IMG/VR virus record: IMGVR_UViG_3300045926_000355
Span: 1 to 31,006 of that record
DNA: 31,006 nt
DNA from: a virus
Reading direction: 5' to 3' (one strand)
This document shows positions 26,072 to 31,006 of this stretch, piece by piece; the stretch's first letter is position 1, and the number at the start of each line of letters is the position of its first letter. The translations under genes and the position numbers were made by a program. The notes beneath the pieces were generated by a model. It was not told the origin of the DNA and searched no databases. It saw only the letters and a list, made by a program, of their open reading frames with translations.

Positions 26072-27265
26072 ATGCCGGGGCCACTTCTCAAGGATCCATA
26101 TGCATCGTCGACTGTGCCGACGTGGGTGCGCGACCTGCGCGACTGGTCGGCGCAACCGCAGGCGCCCGACTTCTGGTCGACGAAGGTGGAGCAGCCGGGG
26201 AAGACACTGGCGACCGAGGCGATCCGGCAGCTGCTCGGATTCGGGATGGATCCGCGCAATCAGCTGAACATGCTGGCGACCACGAACGTCGGCAAGCCGC
26301 CCGCTCCGCCCGCCACCGGCATCCGCGCCTATCACGGCTCCCCGCACGACTTTGATCGCTTCGACCTCTCGAAGCTGGGTACGGGCGAAGGCGCGCAGAG
26401 CTACGGGCACGGTCTGTACTTCGCCGAGGCGGAGCCGGTCGCTCGCAGTTATGCCTTGTCGCAGACGCGCACGCTGGTCGGAGGGCGCTCGGCGATGGAG
26501 GTCGCCGACGAGCTACCCTCGTCGTCGATGGAGGCGGCTCGCCGCTGGGGAGTGACCGTCTCGGAGGCGGCGCGGCGCATGGACATTCCACGGATCAACG
26601 TGATCAACACGCTGGCGAGCTACGGGAAGAACGCCGAGACGATGTTGCTCAACAAGCCTCAGGAGCTGATGCTGCTTCGCCGGATGCTCAAGTCGGGGGA
26701 GGTACAGTTCCCAGAGGGGCATATGTATGAGGTCGATCTCCGTGTCGATCCCTCGCAGCTGCTCGACTACGACGTCCCGCTCGGCAGTCAATCGCCCGCC
26801 GTGCAGCAGGCGGTTCGGGACGTGATCGGGCGCCTGCCACCGGGATACCCCGGGCGGGACCTCTATGAGCGGGCGCAGGCGCAGTACGGGCGCGCGGCAG
26901 CGAGCGACGCGTTCCGCATCTCCGGCGTGCCTGGGCAGCGCTATCGCGATCAGGTCTCCCGCGCGCGTGTCGACCTGCAGCCGCCCACCTTCAACAACAG
27001 CGCGAAGCAGTGGGAGGTCCTGAACTTCAACGGGCAACTCATCGCGAAGGAGGCCACGCCGGGGCTGGCGTGGCAGCGAGCACAGGAAGCCGCCCGCACC
27101 CTCGGCACGCGCAACTACGTGATCTGGGACGACTCGCTCATCGACATCCTCCGCAAGTACGGCCTCCCCGCCCTGATCACCGGCGCCGCCTACGGCGCGC
27201 AGCAGCAGGGCGCCACCCCGCCGCCCGTCCGCCCGGTCGCCTCCCACACCCGCGGGCCGTCCTGA
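26072..27265 (+). CDS. ADP-ribosyltransferase-like protein (ART-PolyVal type)
   Basis: 397 aa. Residues 87-119 contain YHGSPHDFDRFDLSKLGTG, then GAQSYGHGLYFAE, the characteristic start of the ART domain found in phage polyvalent proteins (PF18760 type); His88 and Tyr116 fall where the family's active-site residues lie. An insert of about 80 residues (135-212) follows. MYEVDLRVDPSQLLDYDVPL, GVPGQRYRDQ and NYVIWDDSLIDILRKYG complete the domain. Elsewhere this domain is usually fused into very large proteins or MuF; here it stands alone behind the portal and is probably packaged and injected to modify host targets. Confidence 0.75.
   Translation: MPGPLLKDPYASSTVPTWVRDLRDWSAQPQAPDFWSTKVEQPGKTLATEAIRQLLGFGMDPRNQLNMLATTNVGKPPAPPATGIRAYHGSPHDFDRFDLSKLGTGEGAQSYGHGLYFAEAEPVARSYALSQTRTLVGGRSAMEVADELPSSSMEAARRWGVTVSEAARRMDIPRINVINTLASYGKNAETMLLNKPQELMLLRRMLKSGEVQFPEGHMYEVDLRVDPSQLLDYDVPLGSQSPAVQQAVRDVIGRLPPGYPGRDLYERAQAQYGRAAASDAFRISGVPGQRYRDQVSRARVDLQPPTFNNSAKQWEVLNFNGQLIAKEATPGLAWQRAQEAARTLGTRNYVIWDDSLIDILRKYGLPALITGAAYGAQQQGATPPPVRPVASHTRGPS
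26097..26106 (-). repeat. GATGCATATG dispersed element, copy 7
   Basis: Inverted relative to its gene, inside the first codons of the ART-like gene (25 nt after ATG). The only copy well inside a reading frame. Confidence 0.7.
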
Positions 27266-27266
27266 G

Positions 27267-27280
27267 GGGGGATCTAGACA
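27267..27280 (+). repeat. GGGGGATCTAGACA repeat, copy 3
   Basis: Immediately downstream of the ART-like stop codon. Identical to copy 2. Confidence 0.4.
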
Positions 27281-27310
27281 AGCCTGATTTTTCCCCTGAC
27301 GCTACCAGGC

Positions 27311-27478
27311 GTGCCGCTCACGCCCTCCGGCTCCAAGGTCCTCTCCTCCATGAAGGACTCGTACGGTTCCGAAAAGGGCGAGCGGGTGTTCTACGCCTCC
27401 ATCAACAAAGGCAAGCCGGGCTCGTCGAAGTGGCACGGCAAGCGCACCAGTCCCAGCCGGTCGCTGAGCAAGAGGTAG
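27311..27478 (+). CDS. Small conserved head-module protein
   Basis: 55 aa from GTG 27311. PLTPSGSKVLSSMKDSYGSE, then KGERVFYASINKGKPGSSKW and a basic end. 'PLTp.G.KilssM...YG..KGe.vFYAs.NKG' is a recurrent small protein of phage head modules; function unknown. No clear Shine-Dalgarno. It ends 2 nt before the next ATG. Confidence 0.65.
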   Translation: MPLTPSGSKVLSSMKDSYGSEKGERVFYASINKGKPGSSKWHGKRTSPSRSLSKR

Positions 27479-27480
27479 CG

Positions 27481-27630
27481 ATGGCGTTTCCCCCGCCCAA
27501 GGACAAGTCTGGCGCCCCGCCCGCCTTCAGCAAACAGAAAGGCAAGGGCAAGCGGCCCTTCGGCAAGGGCAAGCAGACCCCCGCCACCAAGTCGCTCCGG
27601 CAGGGCCGCAGCTTCGGAGGGTCGCGCTGA
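27481..27630 (+). CDS. Small Lys/Gly-rich basic protein
   Basis: 49 aa: FSKQKGKGKRPFGKGKQTPA and a Ser/Arg end. Very basic and probably disordered; may bind DNA in the capsid. TGATG overlap with the next gene. Confidence 0.55.
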   Translation: MAFPPPKDKSGAPPAFSKQKGKGKRPFGKGKQTPATKSLRQGRSFGGSR

Positions 27631-28031
27631 TGGCGACGCCGCCGCTCTTCCCCGGCACCGGCCCGACCCCCGGCAGTACCGCGCTCGACATGCCGCCGCC
27701 CTCGCCCACCGTGATGGGCGGCGCTGACCCCTCGCAGCCGTTCTCGATGCGCGGGATCGCCGGACCAGGCTCGATCCCCGGCGCACAAATGCCGCCTGAG
27801 GTCCTCACGGGGATCACGCAGTCGGCAGGCTCGATGGCCGACCTCCTCGACGCGTGGGCCCAAGTCACGCCCAACCGCGCCGCGCAGCTCGCGCTCATCA
27901 AGGACATGCTCCAGCAGTACCTCGCCGACGTCATGTCGGATGGCGCTGGACCGACCTCTCCGACCGCCACGGGTCCGGCGTTCCCGGGCGGCGGCATCGA
28001 TCGCGGACTAGCGGGAGCCGGATCGATCTAA
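27630..28031 (+). CDS. Pro/Gly-rich hypothetical protein
   Basis: 133 aa. A disordered Pro/Gly/Thr N-terminus, then a helical stretch (VTPNRAAQLALIKDMLQQYL) and a Gly tail. Located between the ART-like gene and the scaffold candidate. Not recognised; possibly a head completion or assembly protein. Confidence 0.5.
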   Translation: MATPPLFPGTGPTPGSTALDMPPPSPTVMGGADPSQPFSMRGIAGPGSIPGAQMPPEVLTGITQSAGSMADLLDAWAQVTPNRAAQLALIKDMLQQYLADVMSDGAGPTSPTATGPAFPGGGIDRGLAGAGSI

Positions 28032-28155
28032 GCGGAACGCCGCTCGCCGACGACGACGACAGCCACGACAGGCAGAGGAGTTCCAGAGCGGTCTTGCCCG
28101 CGCCCGCGGAGGCCCGCCTCGGCTCTTGCCTGGCCTGCGTGAAGGAGACAGACCG

Positions 28156-28980
28156 ATGGGTGCATTTGAGAGTGGACAGGCCTTCATGGCTGGCGTGCTC
28201 GCCAAGCTCCCCCCGGAGCAGCGCGCACAGGCCGAGGCCATCTTCAATGCGGCAGAAGCGAAGGAGGCCGTCACGCTCCTCGGAGATGGCGCGCTGGCCC
28301 GGAGCGACTACAGCCGCTCGATGGATACCTTGCGAGAAAAGGAAGGCGAGTTGACGGCGTACTACGAGCGTCTGAACGGCTGGTTCGCCGACAACAAGAG
28401 TGCGCTCGATCGCGCACGCGAGCTGGAGGCCAACGGCGGACGGAACGGCAACGGCAACCCCAATCCCAATCCCAACCCGAACCCGAACCCGAATCCGACC
28501 CCACCGCTGCAGACGCCCGCGCAGCTCACCGCCGAGGAGATCGCGCGCATCGCCGATGCGCGCATCAACGAAGCGGGGCGCGACTACATCGCCGTCAGTG
28601 CCTTCCTCGCCACGCAGGGTGCCCGGCACATGCACCTGTTTCAGGAACCGCTCGACATGACCGAGCTGATCGCCAACCCGAAGCTGGGGAAGCCGGTGAT
28701 GGGTCAGCCCGGTCGTGTCTTCTCGCTCCAAGACGCCTACACCGAACGGTATGGCGAGCGGATCCAGGCCAAGGCGAAGGAAGCCGAGGACAAGCGGATC
28801 AACGACCTCGTGGAACAGCGGCTCGGCGAGCGCCTCAAGGCGAACAGCTCGCATCCGTTCCCGCTGCGCCAGGAGTCGTCCCCGCTCGATGTCCTCTCGA
28901 CCAAAGAGGGGTCGCAGGCGCACACGCTGGATACCGCCGTCGCCGAGTACGAGCGGCTGCAGCAAGCCCGCGGCATGTGA
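28156..28980 (+). CDS. Capsid scaffold candidate
   Basis: 274 aa, directly before the capsid gene, as scaffolds are. Helical, charged N-terminus (PEQRAQAEAIFNAAEAKEAV; SMDTLREKEGELTAYYERLN), an Asn-Pro repeat linker (about 98-112), a helical middle and a basic coiled C-terminal part (AKAKEAEDKRINDLVEQRLG). Low aromatic content and high Glu/Ala/Lys fit internal scaffolds. ATG 28156 has AAGGAG at 8 nt; an in-frame ATG at 28126 is rejected for lack of one. No protease domain seen. Confidence 0.6.
   Translation: MGAFESGQAFMAGVLAKLPPEQRAQAEAIFNAAEAKEAVTLLGDGALARSDYSRSMDTLREKEGELTAYYERLNGWFADNKSALDRARELEANGGRNGNGNPNPNPNPNPNPNPTPPLQTPAQLTAEEIARIADARINEAGRDYIAVSAFLATQGARHMHLFQEPLDMTELIANPKLGKPVMGQPGRVFSLQDAYTERYGERIQAKAKEAEDKRINDLVEQRLGERLKANSSHPFPLRQESSPLDVLSTKEGSQAHTLDTAVAEYERLQQARGM
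28457..28502 (+). repeat. Asn-Pro hexanucleotide repeat
   Basis: About seven to eight units of AAYCCN encode alternating Asn-Pro in the scaffold candidate. The DNA repeat could change length by slippage while keeping frame. Confidence 0.7.
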
Positions 28981-29012
28981 TCACTGCTCCCGCCTCACTC
29001 TAGGAGGCTGCT

Positions 29013-30065
29013 GTGCCCATTCAGCTCGACGACGTCAATACGACTGTCACCAAGGAAATCGAACCGGGTGTGGTCGACGGCTACTTCAAGGCCGGTCCCT
29101 TCATCGCGATGGCGAAATCGCGCTTCAACCGGAAGTGGATCGGTCCGCAGATACAAGAGAACTTCATGTACAAGCCGATGAAGGGCGGCGCGTACAAGAA
29201 GGGCGCCAGCTTCGACATCCTCAAGCGGCAGACCCGCACGGGCCTGCTGTTCGGGCCGCGCTACTACCAGGTCGGCGTGACCGAGTTCCTCGAAGATCTC
29301 GAAGTCGAAATGGCCGGACCGCGGGCGGCGTTCAGCGTCATCCGCACCGACATGGCGCAGGCCTCGCTCACCATGTCCGCCATCCTCGAAATCGCCGCGT
29401 TCCACCACGGGCAACCGATCGTGGGCGACGATCGCTCCGCCGAGATCAACGGCCTGGAAGAGGCCTTCGGCTCCGCCGCCACCGCCTCGTGGACGGGCAC
29501 GCTCTTCCCGAGCTACGGCGGGCAGACACGCGTCGACGTCACGCCTGCGCTCGATGCGCCCACCGGGCTCATCCCGGCGAACCTGAACGGCCAGCCGATC
29601 TCCTACCGCGTGCTGCGTCACAGCTACTTCAGCTGCATCATCGGCAACGAAGCGCCCACCATCGGCATCACGACCAACCGCTGCATGGGCTTCATCGCCG
29701 AGAACTTCCTCCCGCACCAGATCATCGACACGACCCAACCGGAGATCAACTGGCCGGGCATGAAGTTCGACAAGGCGACGATCACGATGTCGCAGTACTG
29801 CCCGGGCGCCGACGGCGTGAACGACGAGGATCTGGGCAACTACTACGCCCCGAACGAGACGTTCTGGTGGCTCAACTTCGGGCCGCAGGGCGACGACGCC
29901 TACATCCGCCTCTACATCGCGCAGTCGCGCAAGTTCGCGTTCGGGTTCACCGGCTTCAAGGGCGCGCGGCAGGACAACCAGGTCGCGGGCCAGATTCTCT
30001 TCGGCGGCAACCTCACCGTGAAGGCCCTGCGGCTGTCGCGGGTCATCTACGGGATCGGCAGCTAG
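29013..30065 (+). CDS. Major capsid protein candidate
   Basis: 350 aa from GTG 29013, with AGGAGG 5 nt upstream. Called from place (after scaffold, before decoration-type protein), length and a mixed alpha/beta composition with few Cys. Segments such as YKPMKGGAYKKGASFDILKR, TRTGLLFGPRYYQVGVTEFL and LSRVIYGIGS fit a capsid shell protein, probably of the HK97 fold. No maturation protease or N-terminal delta domain is visible, consistent with a separate scaffold. The alternative is another abundant head protein. Confidence 0.75.
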   Translation: MPIQLDDVNTTVTKEIEPGVVDGYFKAGPFIAMAKSRFNRKWIGPQIQENFMYKPMKGGAYKKGASFDILKRQTRTGLLFGPRYYQVGVTEFLEDLEVEMAGPRAAFSVIRTDMAQASLTMSAILEIAAFHHGQPIVGDDRSAEINGLEEAFGSAATASWTGTLFPSYGGQTRVDVTPALDAPTGLIPANLNGQPISYRVLRHSYFSCIIGNEAPTIGITTNRCMGFIAENFLPHQIIDTTQPEINWPGMKFDKATITMSQYCPGADGVNDEDLGNYYAPNETFWWLNFGPQGDDAYIRLYIAQSRKFAFGFTGFKGARQDNQVAGQILFGGNLTVKALRLSRVIYGIGS

Positions 30066-30076
30066 CCCTGGGCTAG
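30062..30076 (+). terminator. Hairpin at the capsid gene stop codon
   Basis: CTAGCCC-T-GGGCTAG, perfect 7-bp arms (at least six pairs with a CTG loop). It includes the TAG stop and directly abuts a dispersed-element copy. No T-run. Confidence 0.45.
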
Positions 30077-30089
30077 ATGCATATGCATC
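30076..30089. repeat. GATGCATATGCATC, complete 14-bp palindrome (copy 8)
   Basis: The fully symmetric form of the dispersed element, between the capsid and decoration-type genes. It lies about 16 nt before the decoration gene's start. Confidence 0.8.
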
Positions 30090-30104
30090 AGAAAGGAGTG
30101 CGTC

Positions 30105-30674
30105 ATGCCCAGCGTCTATGAACAGAATGCCGTCTACCTCGCCTCGGGGAACCCGCTCGCGGAGGACTCGCCGACCCTGCACGCCCCGGGGCTGCTCGGG
30201 GCGCGTTTCTCGGTGCAGCATCCGGTCAGCCGCGGCACACCCGCGACCGCGCCCCGCACGAAGCGCTTTCAGCTCGTGCGCGTGGACCCCGCCGCCGCCG
30301 CGGCGCCCAAGGTCGGGCAACCGGTCTACTGGTCCGATCGCGCCAACTACGTCGTCACCACCGCGGGCGGCACCACGCTCAACCAGCTGGCGGGCATCGT
30401 CAACAACGCGCCGACCCGCGGCAACTACACCTGCATCCAGGTGGGGGGCCCGGGGCTGGTGCGCGCCAGTGACGCCAACGTCGCCGCGGCGGTCGCCGGA
30501 GCGGACATGCTCGTCGGTGGTGCCGCCGATCTCGCCGTGCTGGTCGCCGCGGGCACCGCGCCTGCGACGGTGCCGCTCGGCACGATCGCCGCACCGAAGG
30601 TGACCGACACGACCGGCGGCACCGGCAACCACCGGATCCTCTGCGACATCGACGTGCCTGCGGAGAACTTCTAG
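30105..30674 (+). CDS. Head decoration-type protein
   Basis: 189 aa, with AAAGGAG 6 nt before ATG 30105. Beta-rich, with RFQLVRVDPAAAAAPKVGQP, then NQLAGIVNNAPTRGNYTCIQ and VGGPG: the 'G.v.nap..Gny..vqvgG' turn is common in phage capsid decoration or stabilisation proteins. It follows the capsid gene, where such proteins normally lie. Role is from order and the motif. Confidence 0.55.
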   Translation: MPSVYEQNAVYLASGNPLAEDSPTLHAPGLLGARFSVQHPVSRGTPATAPRTKRFQLVRVDPAAAAAPKVGQPVYWSDRANYVVTTAGGTTLNQLAGIVNNAPTRGNYTCIQVGGPGLVRASDANVAAAVAGADMLVGGAADLAVLVAAGTAPATVPLGTIAAPKVTDTTGGTGNHRILCDIDVPAENF

Positions 30675-30682
30675 GAGGCGCC

Positions 30683-31006
30683 ATGCCGACGATCGACAAA
30701 ACCATCGGCGCCTTCCACGACAGCTCGGCCGCGCGCATCCGCAAGATCGGGGGCTACACCGGTCCCGCCGTCTACAACACCGGCGGCGATCCGATCACGC
30801 CCGGCGACCTCGGGATGTCGCGCATCGAGCTGGTCCTGTTCAGCAACGCGCTCAGCGGGACCACGCCGCTCTACCCGGCGTGGAACCCGGACCCGGCGAC
30901 CGCCGGAGGCAAGGTCAAGTGGATCGTCGCCTCCACGGGCGTCGAGGTCGCGCAGGGCGTGAACCTCTCGACCTACTACTGTCGCTTCGAGGCGATCGGG
31001 AAGTAG
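30683..31006 (+). CDS. Head/structural protein, unknown
   Basis: 107 aa, complete; its stop is the last codon of the window. Beta-rich, with YPAWNPDPATAGGKVKWIVA, then STGVEVAQGVNLSTYYCRFE near the C-terminus. 'K.k.~~.stG.Ev..gtdls.y.~rf.a.G' is a pattern of small structural proteins found after phage capsid genes. AGGAGG lies 5 nt before ATG 30683. Likely co-assembled with the head. Confidence 0.55.
   Translation: MPTIDKTIGAFHDSSAARIRKIGGYTGPAVYNTGGDPITPGDLGMSRIELVLFSNALSGTTPLYPAWNPDPATAGGKVKWIVASTGVEVAQGVNLSTYYCRFEAIGK

Noticed and set aside
24550-26259. 569-codon minus-strand open frame
   Set aside because: Mirror of the portal gene; no motif, no ribosome site, spans a gene junction.
28995-30632. 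545-codon minus-strand open frame
   Set aside because: Mirror of the capsid and decoration genes, which have strong ribosome sites on the plus strand.
1-31006. tRNA genes and CRISPR arrays
   Set aside because: Looked for T-arm-like GTTCGAATCC patterns and regularly spaced repeats; none convincing were found by eye.

Overview
The window is 31 kb of a GC-rich (roughly two thirds G+C by eye) tailed double-stranded DNA phage or prophage (Caudoviricetes). The evidence is a head-and-packaging module on the plus strand in canonical order: small terminase candidate, large terminase, portal, ADP-ribosyltransferase-like protein, scaffold candidate, major capsid protein candidate, decoration-type protein. 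No tail genes, endolysin, DNA polymerase, integrase, tRNA or CRISPR array is visible. The host cannot be named. Several promoters read as TTGACA-type sigma70 promoters, and Shine-Dalgarno sites are ordinary GGAG types.

Layout. (1) 1-3684: a control region. It holds a truncated RecB-like PD-(D/E)XK nuclease, two XRE regulators facing away from each other across a 385-nt control region with a 49-bp four-half-site dyad, and a three-gene minus-strand operon that includes a tandem winged-helix-like protein. (2) 3685-5227: a RepA/RecA-like hexameric helicase gene on the plus strand, with a leader hairpin in front. Behind it are an AT-rich patch and a 14-bp inverted repeat, which make a plausible replication origin. 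(3) 5228-12862: a long minus-strand early-type operon of about 20 small genes. Most are joined by ATGA/GTGA stop-start overlaps and many are Cys-rich. It includes a DUF932 protein, two CxxCxxCC (YkgJ/FliB-like) proteins, a DUF3846-like protein, a run of small membrane proteins with an XhlA-like member, and two genes that look broken by one missing base. (4) 12863-13965: a 1.1-kb non-coding divide between the divergent operons, carrying a good promoter for the left operon and a pair of TGACGAA dyads. (5) 13966-18807: a compact plus-strand cassette of 19 tiny genes, many with zinc-ribbon motifs and one excisionase/MerR-like HTH. (6) 18811-31006: packaging and head genes, with four single-helix membrane microproteins of 24-34 residues around the large terminase. 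Two of these are near-identical paralogues.

Two genome-wide signals go beyond gene content. A 10-mer, GATGCATATG, the core of a palindrome, recurs at eight places, mostly at gene boundaries or start codons. A 10-mer leader, AGGACAACGA, sits 2-3 nt before the start codon of five genes in the left operon. Both resemble in principle the dispersed regulatory sites of other phages (stoperators, start-associated sequences), but with different sequences. They are the best candidates here for an undescribed regulatory system.
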